From the NCBI GenBank assembly GCA_041625575.1, contig JBFJTG010000003.1, positions 1 through 64,000 of the forward strand: DNA of 64,000 nucleotides. The letters run 5' to 3'. A program made the translations under genes and the position numbers. The DNA comes from Litorivivens sp041625575. GTDB lineage: Bacteria > Pseudomonadota > Gammaproteobacteria > Pseudomonadales > Spongiibacteraceae. The first letter of the stretch is position 1, and each line of letters begins with the position of its first letter. Below, in pieces: positions 53,471 through 62,561 of the stretch. Below the pieces are notes generated by a model, which was given only the letters and a program-made list of their open reading frames with translations, did not search any database and had not been told where the DNA came from.

Positions 53471-54388
53471 TCAGGCTTGCTTCTGCAAATATTCCATGGC
53501 TTTGCCAAGAAACTTCTCTGTTTGCTTACTGCCGGCTTCCAGTGGAGCCTGTTTGCTTGTGTCGTTAATCGCGTTCCAGTTCGCGATAACACCTTCTGGC
53601 GTTTGCTGATCTTGCGGCAAATACACGCCTTCGGTTTCAAAAATACGCGAGCTGGCATAGCCACCACCACCTGCACACAAAATCATGCGACTTGGCGAAT
53701 CATCGTGACAGAGTGTTAAGGCACCGGCGGTAACAGCTTCAGGCACCAGCATGTCGAGAATCTCTTTAGGCAGCAGATCTTCGGTCATACGGGTTGCTGC
53801 CGTCGGCGACAGGGCGTTAACACGCACATTGTATTTCGCGCCTTCCAGGCCCAGAGTATTCATGAAACCCAGCACGGCCATTTTGGCAGCACCGTAATTT
53901 GCCTGACCAAAATTACCATACATACCGCTGGACGAAGTTGTCATCACAATACGGCCGTACTCCTGCCCTTTCATAATTTCCCAAACGGCTTTGGTGCAGT
54001 TCACCGAACCCATAAGGTGAACGTCCATGACCAGACTGAAATCGGCAAGATCCATTTTCGAGAAGGACTTATCGCGCAGTATGCCAGCGTTGTTAATCAG
54101 GATGTCGATGCGACCCCACTTGTCCATGGTTTGTTTAACCATGTCTTCGACTTCGCTCATCACGGCAACGTTAGCACCGTGAGCAATCGCTTCGCCGCCG
54201 GCTGCTTCTATTGTCGCGACAACTTCCTGAGCCGCTGCAGATGAAGCACCACTGCCATCGCGGGCGCCACCCAAGTCGTTTACCACGACTTTGGCACCGC
54301 GTTCGGCCAAAGCCAGCGCGTGGCTGCGACCCAAACCGTTACCGGCGCCGGTCACTATAGCTACTTTTCCGTCAAATCGAATCGTCAT
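53471..54388 (-). CDS. SDR-family 3-hydroxyacyl-CoA dehydrogenase-like protein
   Basis: A 305-residue SDR with VTGAGNGLGRSHALALAERGAKVVVNDLGG, NNAGILRDKSF, TTSSSG and NYGAAKMAVLGF catalytic Tyr and Lys. This layout matches the dehydrogenase domain of peroxisomal multifunctional enzyme 2 (HSD17B4), which oxidises (3R)-hydroxyacyl-CoA and 17-beta-hydroxysteroids. ATG 54388 has AAAGGAG upstream; a start six codons earlier is less likely. With the neighbouring MaoC hydratase it would form an R-specific hydratase/dehydrogenase pair. Confidence 0.88.
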   Translation of the reverse strand: MTIRFDGKVAIVTGAGNGLGRSHALALAERGAKVVVNDLGGARDGSGASSAAAQEVVATIEAAGGEAIAHGANVAVMSEVEDMVKQTMDKWGRIDILINNAGILRDKSFSKMDLADFSLVMDVHLMGSVNCTKAVWEIMKGQEYGRIVMTTSSSGMYGNFGQANYGAAKMAVLGFMNTLGLEGAKYNVRVNALSPTAATRMTEDLLPKEILDMLVPEAVTAGALTLCHDDSPSRMILCAGGGGYASSRIFETEGVYLPQDQQTPEGVIANWNAINDTSKQAPLEAGSKQTEKFLGKAMEYLQKQA

Positions 54389-54441
54389 TACTTTCTCCTT
54401 TAACAAATTTATTTAGCTTGCCTGCAATTTAAAAATGCTTA

Positions 54442-54903
54442 TCAAGCAACCATCTGTACGCTAAGCCATTCTGCAATCAAGGCAGGTTTATCTTTGCCTT
54501 CAATCTCAACAGTTACTTCGGTTTTCACCCGGTATTGCCCAGGCTTGGTTTCTTCAATATCTATCACTTTGGCATGGGCGCGAATCCGGCTATTCACATT
54601 GACCGGCGCCAGGAATCGCACCTTATCGAAGCCGTAGTTAATCCCCATGTAGAAGCCTTTAATGATCACACTGTATTGCTCGGAAAAGTGCGACAACAAA
54701 GACAGACTCAAAAATCCGTGAGCGATGGTCGAACCAAAGGGCGTATCTTTTGCACGCTCCGGATCGATATGAATAAATTGATGATCCAGGGTGCAATCAG
54801 CAAACTGATTGATTTGCTCCTGCGTCACTTGTAACCATTCAGTTGGTTCAGCCTGATAGCCGATATAGTCTTTTACCGAGGCCTTGTCGACTTCCTTAAC
54901 CAT
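54442..54903 (-). CDS. MaoC-family (R)-enoyl-CoA hydratase
   Basis: A 153-residue hotdog-fold hydratase. ADCTLDHQFIHIDPERAKDTPFGSTIAHGFLSLSLLSHF carries the Asp-x4-His hydratase motif and the FGxTIAHGF loop. INYGFDKVRFLAPVNVNSRIRA follows. It hydrates 2-enoyl-CoA to (3R)-hydroxyacyl-CoA, the substrate of the SDR encoded 53 bases downstream. It follows the acyl-CoA dehydrogenase gene after 38 bases. Confidence 0.92.
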   Translation of the reverse strand: MVKEVDKASVKDYIGYQAEPTEWLQVTQEQINQFADCTLDHQFIHIDPERAKDTPFGSTIAHGFLSLSLLSHFSEQYSVIIKGFYMGINYGFDKVRFLAPVNVNSRIRAHAKVIDIEETKPGQYRVKTEVTVEIEGKDKPALIAEWLSVQMVA

Positions 54904-54941
54904 GATGCTCTCCTTATGAACTAGACATTATTTGATTATTT

Positions 54942-56744
54942 TTAGAACCAGCTGTCCTGCATATCGTAACAGCTACTATCAAGGTTAATCAGCAGTTCTG
55001 ACCAGACGTGAATATGTGGCAATTCAAAGCCGAAGAAGTAACGCATGGCCTGAAGTTTGCCGCGATAGAAGTCGGCGTCTGCCTCATGGGGGCCTTGCGC
55101 CAATGCCTGCTCCGCAACCAATGCTTGCTTGAGCCACAACCAGGCAATCACCACATGGCCAAACAAATCGAGATATTTCACGGAGTTTGCCAGCGCCAAA
55201 TCGATGGGTTTTTCCATCATTGCGCCCAGCAGGCTTTCAGTGGTGGTATTTAAGGTTGTCAAAGCAGCCTGTAATTTTTCACCATAGGGCTTAAGCTCAC
55301 CGCCCAGCGAGGCTTCAACCGTTTTCTGCATTTCGGCCAGACAGGCTTTGTAACCCGCCAGATTATTCATCGGCACCTTACGTGCCAGCAAATCGAGCGA
55401 CTGAATGCCTGTAGTGCCTTCATGAATAGGATTAAGGCGATTGTCCCGGTAGAACATTTCTACCGGGTGTTCATTGATATAACCGTGGCCACCCAGCACC
55501 TGAATGGCCAGATCATTGGCCTCCGGGCCATATTCGGAAGGCCAGGATTTAATCATCGGCGTCAGGAAATCCAAGAGCGTGAACGCGGCCTTGCGTTCCT
55601 CTTCGGTCGCCGCGGTCTGCGCATCATCCGCCAACTGAGTGCCGAGCAGACACAGGGCAAAAGCACCTTCTGCGTAAGCCTTTTGTGCCAACAACATGCG
55701 GCGAACGTCTGCGTGCTGAATAATATTAACCGGGGCAGACAAGGGATCTTTGTTTGAAGCCAAGCGCCCCTGCGGACGTTCACGTGCATAGTCCAGAGAG
55801 TATTGATAACCGGTCAGTGCGGTACAAGCAGCGCCGGTACCCACCATGATACGAGCTTCGTTCATCATGTGGAACATATAGCTCAGGCCGCGATTTTCTT
55901 CGCCTACCAGATAGCCAACAGCGCCGCCTTTCTCACCAAAACTCAGCGCAGTAGAGGTTTGACCGCGCCCCCCCATTTTGTGAAACAGGCCCGCCAGTGC
56001 TACGTCATTGCGCTCCCCGACAGAGCCGTCTTCATTGACCAAAAATTTTGGCACAATAAAGAGAGAAATACCTTTCACGCCTTTGGGTGCGCCTTTTACC
56101 CGCGCCAATACGAGATGAACAATATTTTCATTTAGCTCATGGTCGCCGCCGGAAATAAATATTTTACTGCCGGTAACGCGATAGCTGCCGTCTTCAGCTT
56201 TCACTGCTGAGCTTGTCAGATCCGCCAAACCTGAACCCGCTCCGGGCTCGGTCATTGCCATTGTGCCGGCAAAGCGTCCGCTGCGCATGGGCACCACCCA
56301 CTTTTCAATTTGTTCGGGGGTGCCGTGCGCTTCTATGAGATTAGCATTGGCTGCAGTGAGACCAAGATAACCCATGGTGGTGCTACCCGCTGCTGACAAA
56401 TAGGCATTGGCTGCAGAAGCAACGATAAGCGGCAATTGCATACCGCCCTGCTCAAAATCTGCGGTGGCAGATACAAAACCGGCATCGATAGCTGCGTCTA
56501 CTGCCGTTTTTATTTCGGGAATCATGTGTACCCGCTCACCGTCGAAGGTCGGCTGTTCACAGTCCACCTTCTGTCGAATCGGCACAAAGTATTTCTCGGC
56601 GATAGTGCGTGCAGTATCAATGGATGCATTGAAGGTTTCGCGGGAATGATCTGCGTAGCGAGGGCGCTGCGTCATGGACTCGGCGTCAAACAGTTCATAA
56701 AGCATGAACTGGATATCGCGCTCACAAAGAATCGGGGCTGCCAT
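54942..56744 (-). CDS. Acyl-CoA dehydrogenase (long form, ~600 residues)
   Basis: FAD enzyme that makes 2-enoyl-CoA, first step of the pathway encoded by this operon. FAGTMAMTEPGAGSGLADL and GSKIFISGGDHELNENIVHLVLAR are the FAD-binding and substrate loops. IQVLGGHGYINEHPVEMFYRDNRLNPIHEGTTGIQSLDLLARK holds the catalytic Glu in the long-form position (EGTTGIQ), and a C-terminal extra domain of ~120 residues follows. The 600-residue length matches the FadE-like/DmdC type rather than the 380-residue classical type. It heads the operon, with regulon site d 62 bases upstream of the ATG. Confidence 0.93.
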   Translation of the reverse strand: MAAPILCERDIQFMLYELFDAESMTQRPRYADHSRETFNASIDTARTIAEKYFVPIRQKVDCEQPTFDGERVHMIPEIKTAVDAAIDAGFVSATADFEQGGMQLPLIVASAANAYLSAAGSTTMGYLGLTAANANLIEAHGTPEQIEKWVVPMRSGRFAGTMAMTEPGAGSGLADLTSSAVKAEDGSYRVTGSKIFISGGDHELNENIVHLVLARVKGAPKGVKGISLFIVPKFLVNEDGSVGERNDVALAGLFHKMGGRGQTSTALSFGEKGGAVGYLVGEENRGLSYMFHMMNEARIMVGTGAACTALTGYQYSLDYARERPQGRLASNKDPLSAPVNIIQHADVRRMLLAQKAYAEGAFALCLLGTQLADDAQTAATEEERKAAFTLLDFLTPMIKSWPSEYGPEANDLAIQVLGGHGYINEHPVEMFYRDNRLNPIHEGTTGIQSLDLLARKVPMNNLAGYKACLAEMQKTVEASLGGELKPYGEKLQAALTTLNTTTESLLGAMMEKPIDLALANSVKYLDLFGHVVIAWLWLKQALVAEQALAQGPHEADADFYRGKLQAMRYFFGFELPHIHVWSELLINLDSSCYDMQDSWF

Positions 56745-56779
56745 AGTTAAACCTCACATCAAATCATCAATATGAGGTC

Positions 56780-56823
56780 ATTGTGCCCAGTGGCGGTAGA
56801 CACTGACCATGACATCAAATGTC
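56780..56823 (-). promoter_or_regulatory. Predicted activator site and -10 box upstream of ACAD operon (site d)
   Basis: On the minus strand GACATTTGATGTCATGGT (56823-56806) has a perfect GACAT-N3-ATGTC inverted repeat. CACAAT (56785-56780) follows after 20 bases, giving a leader of about 30 bases. A partial copy of the half site, ACATCAAAT, recurs at 56756-56764. The site lies just after the end of the second MmyB-type regulator gene. Confidence 0.62.
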
Positions 56824-56890
56824 CGGCCCGCAAAGCAGTACTATCAGTGCCTTGCAGCTTACCGCCAGACCGACACCAAGACCAAGTCGA

Positions 56891-57727
56891 TCAATAAAAC
56901 AGCAACGGATGCTTCAACTCGGGATCAATCATGGACGCGAGATCCAGATTTTCATCTTCAGGGTACAAGGTATTCAGGGTTAAGCGCGGTTCAGACAGAA
57001 AAGCGGCGGGGCCAAGCGCTCCCACCGTGGTATTCACACTAAAAAATCGTCTCAAGGCCCCATTAAGGTTCAATTGCACGCGAAAGCTAGCCATGGGTTC
57101 AAACTTGGCGGCACGTTTGCGCCAGTCCGGGGGGACGGAGGGATGGGCGCTAAGCCTGTCTAAAGTGGCAAGATCCTGCTCATCATTGGTGAACAAGGCA
57201 GTCTGCTGAAAGGACATCAGTATCGCAGATAGAGTATCTTCCCAATTGCTGACAACCGTGCCTGCACCCTGACGGCTAAAAATGAAGTCGTAGAAATTAT
57301 TCGCATTCTCCAGTTCATGGGGCGAAACAATCTTTGAATAAAAACTGACCCAGCCGCGGTTGACCATCAACAGGTTCGAAGAACTATCAACCAGAGAGGC
57401 CGGATAGGGATCGAGTGCACGCAGATTGAGGGTCATGGCCTTGCGCAGCCACTTCAGATCGGGGGCGTGAAAATCGACCTTTTGTTCTCGGGGCGCGTAG
57501 CCCGCCGCAATCAATAAGTGATTCAGGTCGCGGTTACCCAGCTCCAGCACCCGGCCTATTTCAAGAATAATCGTTTCACTGGGCCGACTGCTGCCATTTT
57601 CGATACGACTGATATGGCGCGGCGAGCTGTCCAGACGAAAGGCCAGTTCCTCCTGGCTGACTTCGTGCACGCTGCGCCAAAATTTCAAAAAGCGACCGAA
57701 CGCGGGTTCCGACTCCTTTTCTGACAT
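56891..57727 (-). CDS. XRE-family regulator with MmyB-like ligand-binding domain (2)
   Basis: A 278-residue paralogue of the regulator at 39005-39838. HTH: FLKFWRSVHEVSQEELAFRLDSSPRHISRIENGSSRPSETII. The ligand domain has LDPYPASLVDSSSNLLMVNRGWVSFYS, PMASFRVQLNLNGALRRFF and the C-terminal HPLLFY. It lies directly upstream of, and in the same direction as, the ACAD operon, with site d in the 146-base gap. Having two nearly interchangeable HTH domains but diverged ligand domains suggests two signals feeding one operator set. The 189 bases upstream of the gene show no motif copy. Confidence 0.88.
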   Translation of the reverse strand: MSEKESEPAFGRFLKFWRSVHEVSQEELAFRLDSSPRHISRIENGSSRPSETIILEIGRVLELGNRDLNHLLIAAGYAPREQKVDFHAPDLKWLRKAMTLNLRALDPYPASLVDSSSNLLMVNRGWVSFYSKIVSPHELENANNFYDFIFSRQGAGTVVSNWEDTLSAILMSFQQTALFTNDEQDLATLDRLSAHPSVPPDWRKRAAKFEPMASFRVQLNLNGALRRFFSVNTTVGALGPAAFLSEPRLTLNTLYPEDENLDLASMIDPELKHPLLFY

Positions 57728-57916
57728 TTTTCCTCTATACGGTATGTATTGTTGTTAAAGCACTGCAAGGACCGGCTCGCATCATAGCCCCGCAGCGATT
57801 TCGCGACTGTTGATAGTACTCGTATCACGCGGCGGGAACAATTGAGATGCAAGGGGCGCCCCGCACGCCGCGCTGCTGGCTTGAGCACGGCCTTGTCGAG
57901 GTCTTAGTCAGCGAGA

Positions 57917-59689
57917 TTATTCGACTAATGCGCGGGGAATCCTGATCTCCATCGACAACAACATCTGCGCCAAGGCTTTGCCCTGAGAATCCACCTGCAA
58001 GGAGGCACTTCCGCCTCCGCCCAAGGCCTCGCTGATCAGGAAATTAAAAGCCCTAAAACCTGGCAGGTCGTAGCGCGTGACCGTGCCGCAAACGGTGTGA
58101 GCGAAGTAGTCGGCTACAGCACCCGCGCTCAATTGTTCGTATAAATACGGAAGGTACTCGGCTTTGCGTGCCATCACGCCAATATTGGCGTAATTCCCCT
58201 TGTCGCCACTGCGACCATAAGCCAGTCGCTCCAGCGGCACAGAGACGCAATCACTCATATCCGTGGCCATACGCTCGTAGCGTTTTCCTTTGCCGGGCGA
58301 TGAAGTTTCCCCGGGATAGACCTTCTCGCTGATCACCGCATCGTTCAGTTGAATGCTAACCGGGACTTTATTTTTATCCAACAACGCAGAATGAACGCGA
58401 ATCAGCGGGGAAGGTTTCACCCTGCCCGCGCCAAAACCACTCATCCCGGGTGTCGCCGAGGTCGCCAAATAAGCAAATTCTGCGGCGGCGAAACTCAAGG
58501 CCTCTCGATTGTCATGGTGCAGTCCGTATTTGGCCATCACCTCACGTGTATGCCCGGTACGCGCGTGGGGGCCGTAGGTATCCTCGGCGCCAATCACTTC
58601 AATGGACACGGCGCGATAATCACCCAAAGCCTTTTCATCAAACACCCTGCGTGTGCGTTCCACCCATGCATGAAGACTGGTTCTTGCCTTATCGGCCGCG
58701 CGCAGGCCACCAATAAAGGCCATGCCCATCAGGCGATAGCCATCAACCCAGGTCGCACAGACTTTGTAGCTTGGGCCCGGCGCGCGGCCGCGCGCACCAG
58801 ACACCTTCACCCGGTTATCGTCGATCTGCTCCAACTCAACATGACTAAAGTCACAGGCAACGTCCGGCAACAAATAATTTGCAGGGTCACCTATTTCATA
58901 CAATATTTGCTCCCCGACCGTGCCCGGCGTCACCAGACCACCAGTACCCGGTGGAATTTCAATCGTGAAACTCGCATCGCTGTTAACCGCGGCCACGGGA
59001 TAACTCATATTGGAAAAGTCCGGCACCAAATGCCAGTCGGTAAAGTTCCCGCCGGTGCATTGCGCACCGCATTCCAGTACATGTCCCGCCAGGGCTGCCT
59101 GAGCTAGGGCGTCATAATCATTTGCCGCCCAGCCAAACTCATGCATCAAAGGACCAATGACAACAGCGCTATCAACAACCCGACCTGTGACGACGATATC
59201 GGCCCCTGCCGCCAAAGCCTCGGCAATAGGTTGAGCGCCGAGATAGGCATTCATACTCGCCAGCTTTTCGGGTAAGGCAGCACCGCTTTCCAGCTCTACC
59301 AAATCGGGCGCAATTTCGTCGCGTCGTGCCGAGAGATCGTCGCCATAAACGCCGGCAACCTTTAAGGACAAGCCTTTTGCTTCACAGAGTTTGCGCAAGC
59401 CTGCTATACAGGCCGGAACATTCACGCCACCGGCGTTCGCAACAACCTTGATACCCTGCTTAGCGCAATCTTCAATAACGTCGGCCATCGCTACCGTCAC
59501 GAAATCCACCGCAAAGCCCAGACGTTCATCGCGCGACTTGGCCTTGGCCAAAATTCCCATGGTGACTTCAGCCAGATAATCGAAAACGAGATAATCAATA
59601 TTTCCCTTTTCGACTAGCTGCCTGGCCGACAATTGACTATCACCATAGAAGGCCGACGCGCAGCCTATGCGTACCTGTTTAGCACTCAT
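57917..59689 (-). CDS. AtuA-family (DUF1446) acyclic terpene utilisation-like protein
   Basis: A 590-residue protein with the AtuA N-terminal domain (VRIGCASAFYGDSQLSARQLVEKGNIDYLVFDYLAEVTMGILAK, KVVANAGGVN, AAGADIVVTGRVVDSA and GHVLECGAQCTGGNFTDW). A C-terminal AtuA-like domain (about residues 490-590, with LAYGRSGDKGNYANIGVMAR) is fused to it. AtuA is required for citronellol/geraniol catabolism in Pseudomonas, but its reaction is unsettled. Family members also occur with other acyl-CoA carboxylases. Its ATG overlaps the stop of the carboxylase alpha gene (ATGA), so the two are translationally coupled. Confidence 0.86.
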   Translation of the reverse strand: MSAKQVRIGCASAFYGDSQLSARQLVEKGNIDYLVFDYLAEVTMGILAKAKSRDERLGFAVDFVTVAMADVIEDCAKQGIKVVANAGGVNVPACIAGLRKLCEAKGLSLKVAGVYGDDLSARRDEIAPDLVELESGAALPEKLASMNAYLGAQPIAEALAAGADIVVTGRVVDSAVVIGPLMHEFGWAANDYDALAQAALAGHVLECGAQCTGGNFTDWHLVPDFSNMSYPVAAVNSDASFTIEIPPGTGGLVTPGTVGEQILYEIGDPANYLLPDVACDFSHVELEQIDDNRVKVSGARGRAPGPSYKVCATWVDGYRLMGMAFIGGLRAADKARTSLHAWVERTRRVFDEKALGDYRAVSIEVIGAEDTYGPHARTGHTREVMAKYGLHHDNREALSFAAAEFAYLATSATPGMSGFGAGRVKPSPLIRVHSALLDKNKVPVSIQLNDAVISEKVYPGETSSPGKGKRYERMATDMSDCVSVPLERLAYGRSGDKGNYANIGVMARKAEYLPYLYEQLSAGAVADYFAHTVCGTVTRYDLPGFRAFNFLISEALGGGGSASLQVDSQGKALAQMLLSMEIRIPRALVE

Positions 59690-61656
59690 GCGCCTTCCCC
59701 ATCGCCAACGACTACCAGTAACTGTCTGGTTTTAACTTGCTGCCCCACCTCACAACTCACCGACTCGACGACACCCGCGACGGTCGCTTTCAAGGGGTGT
59801 TCCATCTTCATGGCTTCCAGCACCACCAGAGTTTGCCCGACTGAAACGGTGTCGCCCGGCGCCACGTTAACGGCAATAATGGCGCCATCCATTGACGCTT
59901 TTATTTGCCCGCTGCCAACACCCGCTGCACCAGCCGCCGGCAGGTGCGTTTCATTACTGAACTGAAAATGACCGCTGCCGTCATCGATAAATAACTCATC
60001 CCCGTTAAAGGCGAAGCGAACAGTCTCTCGTATGCCGTCGCGCTCTACCACGCACCGTGTTTGCTGATATTCAACAACACGAAGGCAGATCGCATCACCA
60101 GCCAAAGTGACCTTAATGGAACCACTATCATCGCTAAGTGCCAATCGATAACGCTCTCCCTCACAACGCAAGGAGTAGACATAGCTCTTAGGTGCGCTGC
60201 GGCGCCACTCATTTGCCGCAGCATGCTCCGCAAGCCCGCGCTGGAAATACACTAGGGCAGCCTGAGCCAGTGTTAGCGCCGAGGGCTGCTTTAGGTCCAT
60301 GCTGACGTCGCTGGAAAAATGTTCTTCGATAAAGGCCGTAGTGGCCTCACCGGCAGAAAAGACAGGGTGTCGCAGAATGTTCTGCAGGAAAAATTTATTG
60401 TTGTTTAAACCCAACAGGGAAGTATCTTGTACTGCGCTTGCCAGGCGCCGTAGTGCCTCGCCTCGATCCTCTCCCCAAGCGATGATTTTCGCGAGCATTG
60501 GGTCGTAGTGAGGACTGACAACCTGCCCCTCTCTAATACCGTGGTCAATACGAATGCCCGCGCGCTCGGGCAAACGCCACTGCATGACAGTACCGGTTTG
60601 CGGCATAAACTGATTGCGTGGATCTTCGGCGTACAAACGCACTTCAACCGCGTGGCCATGTATCTGAATGTCTGATTGCGCGAGCGGCAAGGGCTGACCG
60701 TCCGCCACTCGCAATTGCCAAGCCACCAGATCTTGCCCCGTTACCAACTCCGTAACCGGATGTTCAACCTGCAAACGCGTATTCATTTCAAGGAAGTAAA
60801 AATTACGCTCGCTATCGACTAAAAATTCGACCGTGCCTGCGCCGCGATAATGGCAGGCTTTGGCCGCCTCTACCGCAGCCTCACCCATACGCTGCCGAAG
60901 GTCTTCGTCGACAAAGGGCGATGGCGCCTCCTCAACTACTTTTTGGTGACGACGCTGAATTGAACAATCGCGCTCCCCGAGATACACACAGTTACCCTGG
61001 CTATCGGCAAAGACCTGAATTTCGATGTGCCGGGGCTGAAGGACGGCTCGCTCCAAAATGAGTTCATCACTACCAAACGCCGACAGCGCCTCCGAGCGAG
61101 CGGTTTTTATCTGCTCGACCAAACTGGCCGCCTCGTGGACCAAGCGCATACCTCGACCACCACCGCCAGCGGAAGCTTTTACCATTAAGGGAAAACCGAT
61201 TCCGTCAGCCGCCGCGATCAGCGTCTCATCGTCCTGATCAGCACCTTCGTAGCCGGGCACACAGGGCACACCCGCTTTTAGCATCGCTATTTTCGATAAG
61301 CGTTTACTGCCCATTAGTTCAATGGCATCAGCACCGGGGCCAATAAAGGCAATACCCGCGGCTTCGCACTGCCGGGCAAAATCTGCATTCTCTGATAAAA
61401 AACCGTAACCCGGATGGATTGCGTCAGCGCCACAACGTTGCGCAGCGTCGAGAATTTTATCGCCGCACAAATACGACTCACCCACCGCCGCCGGCCCAAT
61501 ACAAACAGCCTGATCAGCCACGCTGACATGCAAAGCATCAGCGTCCGCCTCACTGAACACCGCCACAGTACGGTAGCCGAGTTCACGTGCGGTTCGAATC
61601 ACGCGCACTGCAATTTCACCGCGATTGGCGACCAATATTTTTTGAAGGTTTGCCAT
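59686..61656 (-). CDS. Acyl-CoA carboxylase alpha subunit (biotin carboxylase + BCCP)
   Basis: A 656-residue biotin-dependent subunit: biotin carboxylase domain (KILVANRGEIAVRVIRTARELG, GYGFLSENADFA, ASAGGGGRGMR, FLEMNTRLQVEHPVTE), a linker domain, and a C-terminal biotinyl domain with EAMKMEHPL (biotin on Lys617). It carboxylates biotin with ATP and bicarbonate for transfer by the beta subunit encoded upstream. Length fits methylcrotonyl- or geranyl-CoA carboxylase alpha (LiuD/AtuF). It overlaps the AtuA gene by four bases. Confidence 0.93.
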   Translation of the reverse strand: MANLQKILVANRGEIAVRVIRTARELGYRTVAVFSEADADALHVSVADQAVCIGPAAVGESYLCGDKILDAAQRCGADAIHPGYGFLSENADFARQCEAAGIAFIGPGADAIELMGSKRLSKIAMLKAGVPCVPGYEGADQDDETLIAAADGIGFPLMVKASAGGGGRGMRLVHEAASLVEQIKTARSEALSAFGSDELILERAVLQPRHIEIQVFADSQGNCVYLGERDCSIQRRHQKVVEEAPSPFVDEDLRQRMGEAAVEAAKACHYRGAGTVEFLVDSERNFYFLEMNTRLQVEHPVTELVTGQDLVAWQLRVADGQPLPLAQSDIQIHGHAVEVRLYAEDPRNQFMPQTGTVMQWRLPERAGIRIDHGIREGQVVSPHYDPMLAKIIAWGEDRGEALRRLASAVQDTSLLGLNNNKFFLQNILRHPVFSAGEATTAFIEEHFSSDVSMDLKQPSALTLAQAALVYFQRGLAEHAAANEWRRSAPKSYVYSLRCEGERYRLALSDDSGSIKVTLAGDAICLRVVEYQQTRCVVERDGIRETVRFAFNGDELFIDDGSGHFQFSNETHLPAAGAAGVGSGQIKASMDGAIIAVNVAPGDTVSVGQTLVVLEAMKMEHPLKATVAGVVESVSCEVGQQVKTRQLLVVVGDGEGA

Positions 61657-61701
61657 AACTAATCTCTAATCTCTTATTACGCAGGTCTGCGCCAATTTTT
61701 A

Positions 61702-62520
61702 TTATTTCGCTGCCCAGCCAGGTTTACGCTTTTCAATAAACGCACGCGTGCCTTCCTGTCCTTCAGGTCCACTCAGGGCGACTGAAAACATATCCGACGC
61801 GCGGTCTAAAAGGTCTTCCAACTCGCACTTGCCTACTTGAAGCATAAGTTCTTTCGTCTTTGCATTGGCGTCAGGAGCACAGCGCTTCACGCCAGCAATC
61901 ACCGATGCGAGCTGAGCATTCATCGCATCCTCGCCCTCAGTCACAAAATGCACCAACCCCATTGCCTGAGCTGTGTCACCTTTGATTCGCTCACCGGTGA
62001 GTGCCAACCTCCGCGCCTGAGTTAATCCCACACGCATAACAACAAAGGGCGCAATTTGCGCAGGAATAATGCCTAGCCCTGTTTCCGGCATGGCCAAGGT
62101 CGCGCCCACATCAGCAATAGCGATATCAGAGATACAGGCAAGACCAAAACCGCCACCCAGCACCGCCCCTTCCAATACACAGATCACCACCTGCGGCGCA
62201 TGATTCACCTTGGTAATCATATGGCCAAAACTGCGATTGAAGTTCCACGCCGCCTGCTCCGGACTAATCGGTGTGCCCTGTTCGTCGGTCTTTTTATCGT
62301 TCATGCCGGAGATATCACCTCCCGCACAAAAGTTGCCGTCTGCTCCACGCAAAACGACAGCACGAACGCTGCGATCATCTTCAATAGCGGTAAATATGCC
62401 CATCATTTCGTCGACAAGCCGGCTATTCATCGCATTGCGTTTCTGCGGACGATTGAGCGTGATATACAGCACGCCGTCTTCAAGCTTGAGTAGCAATTCC
62501 TGACATTCAGGTAGCGTCAT
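61702..62520 (-). CDS. Enoyl-CoA hydratase/isomerase-family protein
   Basis: A 272-residue crotonase-fold enzyme. VLRGADGNFCAGGDISGMNDK forms the oxyanion hole; GAVLGGGFGLACISDIAIADVGATLAMPETGLGIIPAQIAPFVVMRVG holds the second backbone site and an acidic residue in the Glu164-equivalent region (PETGLG). It would hydrate the glutaconyl-type product of the carboxylase: LiuC (3-methylglutaconyl-CoA) or AtuE (isohexenyl-glutaconyl-CoA). It sits between beta and alpha subunits as in both operon types. Confidence 0.9.
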   Translation of the reverse strand: MTLPECQELLLKLEDGVLYITLNRPQKRNAMNSRLVDEMMGIFTAIEDDRSVRAVVLRGADGNFCAGGDISGMNDKKTDEQGTPISPEQAAWNFNRSFGHMITKVNHAPQVVICVLEGAVLGGGFGLACISDIAIADVGATLAMPETGLGIIPAQIAPFVVMRVGLTQARRLALTGERIKGDTAQAMGLVHFVTEGEDAMNAQLASVIAGVKRCAPDANAKTKELMLQVGKCELEDLLDRASDMFSVALSGPEGQEGTRAFIEKRKPGWAAK

Positions 62521-62561
62521 TTTTATTCTTTCCCGTCTTGCTCTGCCCCAGGGGACAGAAA

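Noticed and set aside
58349..59107. Long plus-strand frame opposite the AtuA-family gene
   Set aside because: It is antisense to conserved AtuA motifs and its translation is rich in His and Arg without domain features.
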